Shown piece after piece: positions 25,693 through 35,480 of a stretch of DNA of 64,000 nucleotides. Position 1 is the first letter of the stretch. The number at the start of each line of letters is the position of its first letter. The notes under the pieces were generated by a model, which saw nothing but the letters and a program-made list of their open reading frames with translations, did no database searches and had not been told where the DNA came from. Position numbers and translations under genes: made by a program. The stretch is from Alcaligenes aquatilis (lineage in GTDB: Bacteria; Pseudomonadota; Gammaproteobacteria; Burkholderiales; Burkholderiaceae_B): contig NZ_CP022390.1 in the NCBI RefSeq assembly GCF_003076515.1, positions 620,001 to 684,000 on the forward strand, read 5' to 3'.

Positions 25693-28362
25693 ATGTCACC
25701 TGAGGATAGGCCGGACCCGGATACGCTGTTGCAGGTCATTGGCGAGGATCCGCATCAGCCTCGCCGTGGGCAGCTCAAGATTTTCTTTGGCGCTTGTGCG
25801 GGCGTAGGGAAAACCTACGCCATGCTCAAGGAGGCGCATCAACGCCAGTCCGAAGGGGTGTCCGTGGCCATCGGGATTGTAGAAACGCATGGTCGCCAGG
25901 AAACCCAGGCCTTGATCGACGGTTTGCCCGTACTGGCACGCAAGGCGTATCAGCGTCAGGGGCGGGTAGTGACGGAGTTTGATCTGGATGCTGCCTTGGC
26001 GTCGGGCTATCAGTTGCTGCTGGTCGATGAGCTGGCGCATTCCAATCTTGAGGGTAGCCGTCATGCCAAACGCTGGCAGGATGTGGAGGAACTGCTCGAT
26101 GCCGGTATTGATGTATATACCGCGCTGAATGTGCAGCATCTGGACAGTCTCAATGAGGTGGTCGGCGGCATTGTCGGGGTACGGGTTCGGGAGACGGTGC
26201 CGGACCGTATTTTTGATCGAGCGGCGGATGTCCTGCTGGTGGATTTGCCTCCAGACGATTTGTTGTCTCGTCTGAATGCGGGCAAGGTATATCTGGCCGA
26301 CTCGGTCGCCCACGCGCGCCAGAATTTTTTTCGTCGCGGCAATCTGATCGCTTTGCGTGAGTTGGCGTTGCGTCGTGTGGCGGATCGGGTCAATGCCGAT
26401 GTGCATGTCTACCGAATCTCCCATGCGATACGAACAGTCTGGCCCACCCGTGAGCTGTTAATGGTTTGCGTCAGCGCCGATAGTGCTCAGGAAGCCCTGA
26501 TTCGGGAGGGGGCGCGCTTGGCGCAGCAATTGCAAACCCCCTGGATTGTGCTGCATGTGGATACGCCGCAGGAAAGCGGGCAGATCAAGGCACAGGAGGC
26601 GTTGGTGCGTTTGGCCGCCAGTGCTCAGCATGCAGGGGCCGAGTTTGCCAATATTGCCGGGCAGGATGTGGCGCATACGATTCTGGCCTATGCCCGTCAG
26701 CGCAATGTCACCAAGCTGATTCTGGGGAACTCTTCAGCGCGCTCTGCCTGGCCCTGGCGCACCAGCCTGTCCGAGCGCCTGGCCCGCAGTAATCCTGAAA
26801 TTGGTTTGCTGCTCCTGCGCATGGATACGGTTCAGCGACCAATCCGGCCTTTGGAGCTGGAGCAGCCCATGGCGCAGGGCAAGGCCTTGTCCATCGCTTC
26901 CATTATTTGCGTGGCGACCACCTTGTTGGCCGAGCAGCTTTTGTCCTTTTTTGATCTCTCCAATGTCATCATGCTGTTCCTGATTACAGTGGTCTTTATC
27001 GCTTTGCGTTTGGGACGGCTGGCGGGGGCATGGGCGTCATTGCTGTCAGTGGCGTTTTTTGATTTTTTCTTTGTCGCGCCGCGCTACTCCTTCTCGGTCA
27101 CCGATACCCAATACGTGTTTACCTTTGGCGTCATGTTGGTCGTGACGCTGATTATTGGCCAGTTGGCTGCCAAACTGCAGGCCGAGGCCCGGGCTGCGCG
27201 TGATGGTGAACGTCGTGCGGCGGCGTTAACGCGTGTTAGTCGGGATTTGGCGGGGGCCTTGGCCCTGGAGCAGGTCCTGGCGGTCTGCCGCGATACGCTG
27301 GAGCCTTTGTTTGAGATGCAACTGGTGCTGGTGGTGCCGGATCAACAGAACCAACTGGTGGCAACCCGCCACACCGGCTTTGTCGAGCTGTCGGTAGCGC
27401 AATGGGTGTTTGATCATATGGAAGCTGCCGGTAATGGTACGGAGACCCTGAACGGCGCCAGTGCCTTGTACCTGCCCTTGAAAGGCCCGATGGCCCCACG
27501 GGGTGTCCTGGTGGTGCAGTCCGGGGCTGCTGCCTCTTTAAGCACTCCTGACGGACGGCGCTTGCTGGATGCTTGTTGCTTTACGTTGGCTCAGGCTCTG
27601 GAGCGGATTCATTACGTGGAAATTGCCCAGGATACCGTGCTGCGCATGGAGGGGGAGAAAATGCGTAATACCTTATTGTCTGCCGTTTCACACGACTTAC
27701 GTACGCCCTTGACCGTGATCCGGGGCTTGGCTGAAACCTTGGAGCAGCCCAAGGGCTTGAGTGAGGCGGAGCGCACGGATATTGCCCATTCCATCCGTAT
27801 TGAGTCTGACGAACTGCGTCGCCAGGTATCTAACTTGCTGGATTTGGCCCGTATGCAAAGTGAAGGAGTGAAACTGCATAAAGAGTGGCATGCCTTGGGC
27901 GAGATTGTGGGGATCGCCGTTGCCCGCTGTGCAGCCGCCTTGCAGCCCCGCAAAATTGTGACCGAGTTCGCCACGGATCTGCCCTTGGTCGAGGTGGACG
28001 GTGTGTTGCTGGAGCGAGTGGTGACGAATCTGTTGGATAATGCGGCCAAATATACCCCCGCTACCAGCACAATCTCGCTACGCGGCCTGTGTTCTGGCCA
28101 ATCCATGTATTTATTGATCAGTGACGATGGACCCGGCCTGCCGCCAGGCGATCCCGAGCGTTTGTTTGAGACGTTTACGCGGGGGTACAAGGAGTCTTCT
28201 GTAGCAGGGGTAGGCTTGGGTTTGGGGCTATGCCGAACAATTATTGCCGCGCATGGTGGTACGATCAGCGCCAAGCCGCGTCAGCCTCATGGGGTGATCT
28301 TCGAAATCAGCCTGCCTTGGAAAGCGGCTCCTCAGATGGATGGTGACGAACTACTGACATGA
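25693..28362 (+). CDS. kdpD: Sensor histidine kinase KdpD
   Basis: 889 residues, the usual KdpD length. Order of domains: N-terminal KdpD domain with Walker A GACAGVGKT (residues 33-41) and VDELAHSN; a universal-stress-protein-like domain (about 250-370); four membrane helices (about 400-490); a GAF-like segment; and a histidine kinase with His667 in SAVSHDLRTPLT, the N-box NLLDNAAKYTP and the G-boxes SDDGPGLPPGD and GVGLGLGLC. It senses K+ limitation and phosphorylates KdpE. The ATG at 25693 follows GGAG; a GTG at 25681 is an alternative. The stop overlaps the kdpE start (ATGA). Confidence 0.96.
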   Translation: MSPEDRPDPDTLLQVIGEDPHQPRRGQLKIFFGACAGVGKTYAMLKEAHQRQSEGVSVAIGIVETHGRQETQALIDGLPVLARKAYQRQGRVVTEFDLDAALASGYQLLLVDELAHSNLEGSRHAKRWQDVEELLDAGIDVYTALNVQHLDSLNEVVGGIVGVRVRETVPDRIFDRAADVLLVDLPPDDLLSRLNAGKVYLADSVAHARQNFFRRGNLIALRELALRRVADRVNADVHVYRISHAIRTVWPTRELLMVCVSADSAQEALIREGARLAQQLQTPWIVLHVDTPQESGQIKAQEALVRLAASAQHAGAEFANIAGQDVAHTILAYARQRNVTKLILGNSSARSAWPWRTSLSERLARSNPEIGLLLLRMDTVQRPIRPLELEQPMAQGKALSIASIICVATTLLAEQLLSFFDLSNVIMLFLITVVFIALRLGRLAGAWASLLSVAFFDFFFVAPRYSFSVTDTQYVFTFGVMLVVTLIIGQLAAKLQAEARAARDGERRAAALTRVSRDLAGALALEQVLAVCRDTLEPLFEMQLVLVVPDQQNQLVATRHTGFVELSVAQWVFDHMEAAGNGTETLNGASALYLPLKGPMAPRGVLVVQSGAAASLSTPDGRRLLDACCFTLAQALERIHYVEIAQDTVLRMEGEKMRNTLLSAVSHDLRTPLTVIRGLAETLEQPKGLSEAERTDIAHSIRIESDELRRQVSNLLDLARMQSEGVKLHKEWHALGEIVGIAVARCAAALQPRKIVTEFATDLPLVEVDGVLLERVVTNLLDNAAKYTPATSTISLRGLCSGQSMYLLISDDGPGLPPGDPERLFETFTRGYKESSVAGVGLGLGLCRTIIAAHGGTISAKPRQPHGVIFEISLPWKAAPQMDGDELLT

Positions 28363-29066
28363 ACAAAACCCAGATATTGATTGTGGAGGACGAATCCAAT
28401 ATTCGTCGTTTTGTACGGATCGCCTTGGAACAGGAAGGTATGTTCGTGGTCGAGGCCAGCACCTTGGCGCAAGCGCGCATGGATGCGGCAACCCGTCGCC
28501 CGGATTTGATGATTGTGGATTTGGGTTTGCCCGATGGCGACGGCAAGGACTTGATTCACGATCTGCGCGCTTGGGTCTACTCGCCCATTCTGGTGTTGTC
28601 TGCGCGCGATCGGGAAGAGGAGAAAGTGGCTGCGCTGAATGCGGGGGCGGACGATTATCTGGTCAAGCCTTTTGGGGTGCCGGAGTTGCTGGCCAGGATT
28701 CGGGCCTTGCTGCGGCGTTCTCAATTAGTCCCGAACGCACAGACAGCCTCATCGCTGGTTCGCTTCGGTGGTGTCCGTGTGGATCTGGCCTCCCACGAGG
28801 TGTTCCGCGACGGGGAGGCGGTACATTTAACGCCGATTGAGTTTCGCTTGTTGACGGCTTTGATTCGAGGTCATGGCAAGGTGTTGACGCACCAGCATTT
28901 GTTGCATGAAACATGGGGTGCGGCTTACTGTGATCGGCCCCATTATTTGCGGGTGTACATGATGCAGTTGCGTCAAAAGCTGGAAGAGGATGCGGCACAG
29001 CCCAAGTATCTGTTGACGGAATTGCAGGTTGGTTACCGATTGGCGGGTTTGGAGGTTGAAGAATAG
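28359..29066 (+). CDS. kdpE: Response regulator KdpE
   Basis: 235 residues, OmpR/PhoB class. The receiver domain has the acidic pair VEDE, phospho-acceptor Asp54 in MIVDLGLPDGDG, and the conserved Lys in DDYLVKPFG. The C-terminal winged helix contains HLTPIEFRLLTALIRGHGKVLTHQHLL. When phosphorylated by KdpD it activates the kdp genes. Its ATG overlaps the kdpD stop by four bases, so translation is coupled. No terminator directly follows; the next strong hairpin is at 29276. Confidence 0.96.
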   Translation: MNKTQILIVEDESNIRRFVRIALEQEGMFVVEASTLAQARMDAATRRPDLMIVDLGLPDGDGKDLIHDLRAWVYSPILVLSARDREEEKVAALNAGADDYLVKPFGVPELLARIRALLRRSQLVPNAQTASSLVRFGGVRVDLASHEVFRDGEAVHLTPIEFRLLTALIRGHGKVLTHQHLLHETWGAAYCDRPHYLRVYMMQLRQKLEEDAAQPKYLLTELQVGYRLAGLEVEE

Positions 29067-29275
29067 GGGCGGGCGCGCTGCGCTGAGCATCAGGGGCACA
29101 GCGCAGGGTCATGGTCTGGCTGTAGTCGCTTGTAGTTGGTATCGTCGCAGCACTCAACAGAGCTGTCGTCTCGCGTCGTTTATATGAAGCAGGCTAGGTC
29201 CTGCCCGATTGAAATGATCTTCAAGTGTTTTTTTCAATGATGGCCTGGATGCAGGTGTGCGACGTTGTTGCGTAA

Positions 29276-29303
29276 AAAAGGGGATGCCGTAGCATCCCCT
29301 TTT
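29276..29303. terminator. Bidirectional terminator between kdpE and argF
   Basis: AAAAGGGGATGC (29276-29287), loop CGTA, GCATCCCCTTTT (29292-29303). The T/A tracts give a poly-U end on both strands. It lies 36 bases past the argF stop and about 210 bases past kdpE. Confidence 0.88.
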
Positions 29304-29338
29304 GTCATCAATGAGCAATCTGCTCCGAGCGGCAGCGT

Positions 29339-30280
29339 TTAGGCTTCCAAACGACCCAGAATCAGGAACTCCATCAATGCTTTTTGTACATGTAAGCGGT
29401 TTTCGGCTTCGTCCCAGACCACGCTTTGTGGGCCGTCGATGACTTCGCCTGTGACTTCCTCACCACGGTGAGCGGGCAGGCAGTGCATGAAGATGGCGTC
29501 AGCAGCAGCCACATCCATCATTTCCTGGTCCACACACCAGTCGGCAAACGCTTTGCGACGCTCTTCGTTCTCGGCTTCGTAACCCATGCTGGTCCACACG
29601 TCGGTGGTGACCAAGTGTGCGCCCTTGCAGGCTTCCAGCGGGTCGTCAAATTCGCGCAAGATGCTGGAGTCCGGGTTGCCAGTACGATCTGACCCCAGGT
29701 GGTAACCATTAGGAGCGGATACATGCAGGGTAAAGCCCAGGATTTCCGCCGCTTGCAGCCAGGTGTAAGCCATATTGTTGGCATCCCCAATCCAGGCTAC
29801 GGTCTTGCCCTTGATATCGCCACGATGTTCGATAAAGGTGAAGATGTCGGCCAGAATCTGGCAAGGGTGAAATTCGTTGGTCAGGCCATTGATGACCGGC
29901 ACACGCGAGTGGGAGGCAAAGCGCTCCAGACGGGTTTGTTCGAAGGTGCGGATCATGACGATATCAACCATGCGCGAAACTACGCGGGCGGTATCTTCAA
30001 TAGGTTCGGAGCGACCCAGTTGCGAGTCGGTGGTGGTCAGGTGAATGACCGAACCGCCCAACTGATACATACCGGCTTCAAAGGAAACACGGGTACGGGT
30101 GCTGGCTTTTTCAAAAACCATCGCCAGGGTGCGGTCGTGCAATGTGTGGTGCGGCTGATAGCGTTTGAACTTGTCTTTGATCAGGCGTGCGCGTTCCAGC
30201 ACATATAAAATTTCGTCGTGAGAAAAGTCGCGAAATTGCAGAAAGTGCCGAAGCGGTCCTGCGTGCACGATGGCATCCAT
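29339..30280 (-). CDS. argF: Ornithine carbamoyltransferase
   Basis: 313 residues. It joins carbamoyl phosphate to ornithine to give citrulline, the substrate of ArgG. The carbamoyl-phosphate loop FEKASTRTRVSFE, the HPCQ motif in NEFHPCQILADIF, and the ornithine-site HCLPAHRGEE are all intact. FMHCLPAHRG with a Cys is typical of OTC and not aspartate transcarbamylase. The promoter should lie in the 250-base divergent region shared with the DUF3579 gene, which contains a 9 bp inverted repeat. The terminator at 29276 is shared with kdpE. Confidence 0.96.
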   Translation of the reverse strand: MDAIVHAGPLRHFLQFRDFSHDEILYVLERARLIKDKFKRYQPHHTLHDRTLAMVFEKASTRTRVSFEAGMYQLGGSVIHLTTTDSQLGRSEPIEDTARVVSRMVDIVMIRTFEQTRLERFASHSRVPVINGLTNEFHPCQILADIFTFIEHRGDIKGKTVAWIGDANNMAYTWLQAAEILGFTLHVSAPNGYHLGSDRTGNPDSSILREFDDPLEACKGAHLVTTDVWTSMGYEAENEERRKAFADWCVDQEMMDVAAADAIFMHCLPAHRGEEVTGEVIDGPQSVVWDEAENRLHVQKALMEFLILGRLEA

Positions 30281-30407
30281 AAAAAAATCCTGCGGATAAA
30301 GAAAGCCATCTTAACCTGTCCAGCTATTTAGAGCAAAGCCGGCCTGTGCACGACAAGGGGAAATAGCTTGGTTTTAAGATAAAAAGAAAGGGTAAGGTAA
30401 TGATTAG

Positions 30408-30436
30408 CAATAAATTGTCAAGTGGCTAATTTATTG
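30408..30436. promoter_or_regulatory. Inverted repeat in the argF/DUF3579 divergent region
   Basis: CAATAAATT (30408-30416) and AATTTATTG (30428-30436) are perfect reverse complements, centres 20 bases (about two turns) apart. The overlapping pair ATTAGC/GCTAAT strengthens the symmetry. The A/T-rich dyad is placed between divergent genes as an operator would be. It does not match a strict ArgR box, so the binder is unknown. A candidate plus-strand -10, TACAAT, lies at 30467-30472. Confidence 0.4.
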
Positions 30437-30532
30437 AATCCCGGGCTTTGCTTGGCCGCGATCGGATACAATGCGGAGCGAGAAAGGAAAAGGTGCAGCC
30501 TACCTGAACTGCACGATGAGTGATCAATTGTT

Positions 30533-30847
30533 ATGACAGAGCCAGTGAAGCAACTTGTAATCCATGGTGTGACCCGGCAGGATCAGCGCTTTCGTCCCAG
30601 TGACTGGGCAGAACGCTTGGCCGGTGTAATGTCTCAGTTCCGTCCGGCTGGGGCGATGGGAGGGCATCTGACGTATTCGCCCTATGTGGTGCCGCGATTG
30701 ATTGACGGCGTGCGCTGTGTGGTGGTCGATGCGCGTTTGCGGGAGCTGGAGCCTTTGGCCTGGAAATTTGTCTGTGGCTTTGCGGAAGATAATAATTTAA
30801 AAACCAGCGGCATTGATCCCACCAATATGGGCCCTGTCGATTCCTGA
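30533..30847 (+). CDS. DUF3579 family protein
   Basis: 104 residues. The segments VIHGVTRQDQRFRPSDWAERLAGVMSQF, SPYVVPRLIDGVRCVVVDARL and PLAWKFVCGFAEDNNLK define the DUF3579 family, a betaproteobacterial protein of unknown function often next to argF. It is divergent from argF here. A link to arginine or pyrimidine metabolism is a guess from position only. A strong terminator follows 23 bases downstream. Confidence 0.88.
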   Translation: MTEPVKQLVIHGVTRQDQRFRPSDWAERLAGVMSQFRPAGAMGGHLTYSPYVVPRLIDGVRCVVVDARLRELEPLAWKFVCGFAEDNNLKTSGIDPTNMGPVDS

Positions 30848-30869
30848 TTAAGGCAGCACATCCAACTAG

Positions 30870-30905
30870 TCGCCACCGTTAAAACGGTAGGCGATTTATT
30901 TTTTA
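30870..30905 (+). terminator. Terminator of the DUF3579 gene
   Basis: TCGCC plus ACCGTT (30870-30880) pairs with AACGGT and GGCGA (30883-30894), followed by a T-rich tail to 30905. The tail runs into the stop region of the convergent dehydrogenase gene. Confidence 0.85.
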
Positions 30906-31844
30906 TACCGTAAGCAGAGTCAGTACTTTGCCGGTTTTTTGATACTGCAATATATTGTCCAGTGCCAGCGAGAGCATGGCTTGACGCGTCTCGTGTGTCG
31001 CACTGGCTGTGTGCGGTGCCAGAACGACCTGCTTGAGGTCACGCAAAGCCTGAGGGACCTGGGGTTCGTTCTCGAACACATCCAGCCCGGCAGCGCCTAG
31101 TCGTCCTTCTTGCAGGGCGGCAATCAGTGCGCTTTCATCAACCACACTGCCGCGGGCGATATTGACCAGAATCCCTTTGGGCCCCAAAGCATTCAGCACA
31201 TCTATATTGATCAGCCCGCGTGTCTCGTCGCCACCGACGGCTGCAATCACCATGAAGTCGGCCCAATGGGCCAACTCGATCAGGGAAGGTTCATAGTGCC
31301 AGGGGACGTCGTGGCGTGGACGGCGGTTGTGATAGCGCAGCTCCATATCAAAGCCGCTGGCACGGCGGGCAATGGTCTGGCCGATGCGACCCAGGCCCAC
31401 AATCCCCAGTTTCTTGCCGCTGACCCGAGTGCCCAGCCCAAAACCATTGGGGCTGTCCCACAGGCCGGCACGTACGTAGCGGTCGGACTCCGTCACCCGG
31501 CGGGCGGCATCCAGCATCAAGGCCCAGGCCATATCCGCCACGCAGTCGTTCAGAACATCGGGGGTGGTGCTGACCTGGATGCCACGCTGTTGGGCGGCGT
31601 GCACGTCGATGCAGTCGTAGCCTACTCCCACACTGCAAATCGCTTTTAAAGCGGGCAGGCGGTCTATCAAGGAGGCGGGGGTGGGGGTGACGGCGCTGGT
31701 CAGGAGTACCTGTACGCGTTCGATCTGTTCGGCACAGAGCTGGTTCAGGTCCGGGAGGACAATGCGCTCGAAATAACGATCAATGTCGTCAAAAGAAGGG
31801 TGCTGGGCCAAAGATGCCAGTTGCAGCACGATGGGACGTGTCAT
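30903..31844 (-). CDS. D-isomer 2-hydroxyacid dehydrogenase (glyoxylate/hydroxypyruvate reductase-like)
   Basis: 313 residues. The NAD(P)-binding motif is GLGRIGQT (near residue 150). Catalytic residues are in order: Arg in NIARGSVVDE, Glu in DVFENEPQVP and His in APHTASAT. The N-terminal half has SVGVGYDCIDVHAAQQRGI, typical of the superfamily. It should reduce a 2-oxoacid such as glyoxylate or hydroxypyruvate; the sequence does not fix the substrate. The Met at 31844 (MTRPIVLQLA) is used in place of one ten codons upstream. Confidence 0.9.
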   Translation of the reverse strand: MTRPIVLQLASLAQHPSFDDIDRYFERIVLPDLNQLCAEQIERVQVLLTSAVTPTPASLIDRLPALKAICSVGVGYDCIDVHAAQQRGIQVSTTPDVLNDCVADMAWALMLDAARRVTESDRYVRAGLWDSPNGFGLGTRVSGKKLGIVGLGRIGQTIARRASGFDMELRYHNRRPRHDVPWHYEPSLIELAHWADFMVIAAVGGDETRGLINIDVLNALGPKGILVNIARGSVVDESALIAALQEGRLGAAGLDVFENEPQVPQALRDLKQVVLAPHTASATHETRQAMLSLALDNILQYQKTGKVLTLLTV

Positions 31845-31923
31845 GGGGACTCGCTGATGAACAAGCAAATCCATAACTTAGCATGATTGGCCTGCATGTT
31901 CAGGCAATGGTTTTGTGGCTAAT

Positions 31924-31950
31924 AAAAAAGGGGTGCTAAGCACCCCCTTT
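31924..31950 (-). terminator. Terminator of rpsT
   Basis: AAAAAAGGGGTGC (31924-31936), loop TAA, GCACCCCCTTT (31940-31950). On the minus strand the stem is followed by a T6 run. It separates rpsT from the dehydrogenase gene. Confidence 0.82.
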
Positions 31951-32001
31951 CTAACTGGTTTTTAGGCCAGAGCCGATTAAACCATTAAAAATCTTCAGCA
32001 A

Positions 32002-32265
32002 TCAGGCCAGGGCCTTGATAGCAGCAGACAGGCGGCTCTTGTGGCGGGCAGCCTTGTTCTTGTGAATGATGTTCTTGTCGGCAACGCGATCAATGATGCT
32101 GGTCGCTTTGCGGAAAACTTCGTTAGCAGCAGTTTTGTCGCCGGCGTCAATGGCCTGACGAACGCGCTTGATAGCGGTACGCAGCATGGAACGGATGCTG
32201 GCGTTGTGTTTGTTGCGAGCCACTGCTTGGCGGGCGCGCTTGCGTGCTTGTGCGGTATTAGCCAT
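32002..32265 (-). CDS. rpsT: 30S ribosomal protein S20
   Basis: 87 residues, very basic, starting [39 protein letters not shown] and ending [22 protein letters not shown]. This is the standard S20 sequence and length. It binds 16S rRNA in the 30S body. The gene has its own terminator and lies 56 bases downstream of murJ on the same strand. Confidence 0.98.
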   Translation of the reverse strand: MANTAQARKRARQAVARNKHNASIRSMLRTAIKRVRQAIDAGDKTAANEVFRKATSIIDRVADKNIIHKNKAARHKSRLSAAIKALA

Positions 32266-32321
32266 TTTTAGTAAAGCCTAAGTTTTAAAGTTTAATCGGC
32301 AAAGACAATTATTTTAAGACA

Positions 32322-33875
32322 CTAAGCCCGCTTTGTAAAGTAAGAGGGCCGAATGCCTACGATAAACAACATGCCGAAATAAGAAATGCCGCTGGCAAGC
32401 AACACGCCGCCCAGATACAGCACACGCAGCAAGGGCGTGGCTCCCAGGCTGATCCAGTCGATATAGCGGTCAGCCAGCACAAGGACGGCAGCAAGGGCAG
32501 CCAGGGCGGGAATAATCTTCAGGAAAAAACGTAACCAGTCATGATTGGGCTGGTAAATCCCGCGTTTGCGCAGCATGACCAGCAAGGTCAGCGCATTGAC
32601 GGTGGCGCCCAGGCCAATCGACAAGGCCAGTCCAGCATGGGCAAAGGTAGGCACCAGTACCAGGTTAAAGAGCTGGGTAATGATCAGAACAGCAATGGCA
32701 ATGCGCACCGGTGTGCGAATATCCTGGCGGGCATAAAAACCGGGGGCCAGAATCTTGATGGCCAGCAGGCCGACCAGACCCACTGAGTACGCACCCACGG
32801 CCAGCTTGGTCTGGGCAACGTCAGCGGCGGCAAACGCACCGTAATGAAACAGAGTGGCGACCAGGCCGTCGGACAGCATGGCCATGCCCAGCGCGGCTGG
32901 CAGGCCCAGCAGCAGAACCAGACGCAGGCCCCAGTCCAGCAAACCGCTGTAGTTCTGGTCATCTTTACTGGCATGGGCAGCCGATAGCTTGGGCAGCAAG
33001 ACCGTGCCCAGCGCTACACCGAGCAGGGCGGTGGGAAACTCCATCAGGCGATCGGCAAATGATAGCCAGGTTACGCTGCCTGACTGCAGCCAGGTGGCAA
33101 TATTGGTATTGATGAGCAGGGAAATCTGCGCCACGGACACCCCCAAAATGGCGGGCAGCATTTGTTTAAGAATGCGTTGCACGATGGGGTCGCGGCGCGC
33201 TTGACCCAGTCGTAGCGAGAATCGTGGCAACAGGCCCAGACGAGCCAGTGCGGCCCATTGCACCAGTAATTGGGCCAGACCACCTATCATCACCCCAACA
33301 GCCAGCGCATAAATCGGCGTGTCCATGTACTGCACCAGAAACAGGCTGGCGCCAATCATGGACAGATTCAGCAGGATAGGGGTGAAGGCCGGCACCGCAA
33401 AGCGGCTCCAGGTATTGAGTACGGCAGACGCAAACGCCACCAGCGACATGCAGATGATGTAGGGGAACATCATCCGCGTCATGGTGATGGCGGCGCCAAA
33501 TTCGGTTTGTCGTTCGGGGGCGGTCAAGCCGCTGGCCATGGCGCTGACCACCCAAGGGGCGGCCAGGATGCCGATGACCGTGACCAGCATGACGGCAAAG
33601 GTCAGCAGCAGGGCGACACGGTCCAGCAATTGCTGCACCTTGTCTTGTCCATGCTCTTTGCGCACCTGTCCCAGAATGGGTACAAAGGCTTGCGAAAACG
33701 CCCCTTCAGCAAACAGACGTCGCAGCAGGTTGGGAATGCGAAATGCGACCCAGAAAGCGTCGGTAAGCGGACCCGCCCCAAAGGCGCGGGCAATCAAAAT
33801 ATCGCGTGCCAGTCCGGTGATACGAGACAGCAGCGTCAGGCCACTAATCGTGGCCGCCGAGCGAAACAAACCCAT
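32322..33875 (-). CDS. murJ: Lipid II flippase MurJ
   Basis: 517 residues with about fourteen transmembrane helices (MviN/MATE superfamily). It moves lipid II across the inner membrane for peptidoglycan synthesis. Diagnostic segments: SRITGLARDILIARAFGAGPLTDAFWVAFRIPNLLRRLFAEGAFSQAFVPIL at the N-terminus, and GVALGTVLLPKLSAAHA in the middle. Essential basic residues of the cavity (the Arg of SRITGLARD and of FRIPNLLRR) are present. It sits upstream of rpsT, 56 bases apart, and 18 bases downstream of the SDR gene. Confidence 0.97.
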   Translation of the reverse strand: MGLFRSAATISGLTLLSRITGLARDILIARAFGAGPLTDAFWVAFRIPNLLRRLFAEGAFSQAFVPILGQVRKEHGQDKVQQLLDRVALLLTFAVMLVTVIGILAAPWVVSAMASGLTAPERQTEFGAAITMTRMMFPYIICMSLVAFASAVLNTWSRFAVPAFTPILLNLSMIGASLFLVQYMDTPIYALAVGVMIGGLAQLLVQWAALARLGLLPRFSLRLGQARRDPIVQRILKQMLPAILGVSVAQISLLINTNIATWLQSGSVTWLSFADRLMEFPTALLGVALGTVLLPKLSAAHASKDDQNYSGLLDWGLRLVLLLGLPAALGMAMLSDGLVATLFHYGAFAAADVAQTKLAVGAYSVGLVGLLAIKILAPGFYARQDIRTPVRIAIAVLIITQLFNLVLVPTFAHAGLALSIGLGATVNALTLLVMLRKRGIYQPNHDWLRFFLKIIPALAALAAVLVLADRYIDWISLGATPLLRVLYLGGVLLASGISYFGMLFIVGIRPSYFTKRA

Positions 33876-33893
33876 TGGAGCCGATACAGAAAG

Positions 33894-34658
33894 TTATTTT
33901 GGTGCCATACGAATGGCGCCATCCAGACGGATGGTTTCACCATTGAGCATTTCGTTATTGATAATGCTCTGCACCAGTTGGGAGAAATCTTCAGGGCGAC
34001 CCAGACGCGAGGGGAAGGGAATGCTGGCTGCCAGCGAGTCCTGAACTTCCTGAGGCATGGCAAACATCATGGGGGTGCCGAAGATGCCGGGAGCAATCGT
34101 CATGACACGAATGCCGGTTTGGGCCAGGTCGCGGGCCAGGGGCAGGGTCAAGCCGACCACGCCCGCCTTGGAGGCGCCGTAAGCCGCTTGGCCGATTTGG
34201 CCGTCATAGGCGGCGACCGAAGCCGTATTGATCAGCACACCACGTTCGCCCGATGCTTCAGGCGTGTTGTTGCTCATGGCAGCGGCGGCCAGACGACACA
34301 TATTGAAGGTGCCGACCAGGTTGATCATGACGGTTTTTTGAAACAGGTCCAGCGTGTGTGGGCCGTTGCGTCCCACGGTGCGTGAGGCAGGGGCCACACC
34401 GGCACAGTTGATCAATCCGAACAGAGGGCGGGCGCTGTCCTGGCACGCCAGATCCACGACGGCCTGGGCATCGTGCTCGGAAGTCACATCGCAGCGCTGA
34501 TAGTGTTGGCCCAGCTCTTTGGCCAAAGCCTGGCCGGCCTCGTCCTGAATGTCGGCAATCACCACGCGGGCGCCGTTTTGAACCAGCATACGTACGGTGC
34601 CTGCGCCCAGACCCGATGCGCCGCCCGTGACAATAAAAGTCTTGTTATTGATTTGCAT
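33894..34658 (-). CDS. Short-chain dehydrogenase, 3-hydroxyacyl-CoA dehydrogenase type II (HSD10-like)
   Basis: 254 residues. The cofactor loop is TGGASGLGAGT, with VVIADIQDE after it (Asp favours NAD). NCAGVAPA, NTASVAAYDGQIGQAAYGASKAGVVGLTLPLARDL (catalytic Ser and Tyr-x3-Lys) and APGIFGTPMM follow. This set, with the GQIGQ loop, matches the mitochondrial HSD10-like 3-hydroxyacyl-CoA dehydrogenases of fatty-acid or branched-chain amino-acid breakdown. Substrate is inferred from the family. It lies downstream of adk, separated by a terminator. Confidence 0.9.
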   Translation of the reverse strand: MQINNKTFIVTGGASGLGAGTVRMLVQNGARVVIADIQDEAGQALAKELGQHYQRCDVTSEHDAQAVVDLACQDSARPLFGLINCAGVAPASRTVGRNGPHTLDLFQKTVMINLVGTFNMCRLAAAAMSNNTPEASGERGVLINTASVAAYDGQIGQAAYGASKAGVVGLTLPLARDLAQTGIRVMTIAPGIFGTPMMFAMPQEVQDSLAASIPFPSRLGRPEDFSQLVQSIINNEMLNGETIRLDGAIRMAPK

Positions 34659-34686
34659 GAGCTTGTCTCCCTTGAATAATAAACAA

Positions 34687-34705
34687 CCGGCCCTTTTGGG
34701 GCCGG
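34687..34705 (-). terminator. Terminator of adk
   Basis: CCGGCCC (34687-34693), loop TTTTG, GGGCCGG (34699-34705). On the minus strand it is followed by the T-rich TTGTTTATTATT. It lies just past the adk stop. Confidence 0.75.
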
Positions 34706-34721
34706 CTGAATCTTGATTTGC

Positions 34722-35480
<759 letters not shown>

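Noticed and set aside
30401-30412. Fur box upstream of argF/DUF3579
   Set aside because: GGTAATGAT resembles half of a Fur site, but the second half does not match, and neither neighbour is an iron gene.
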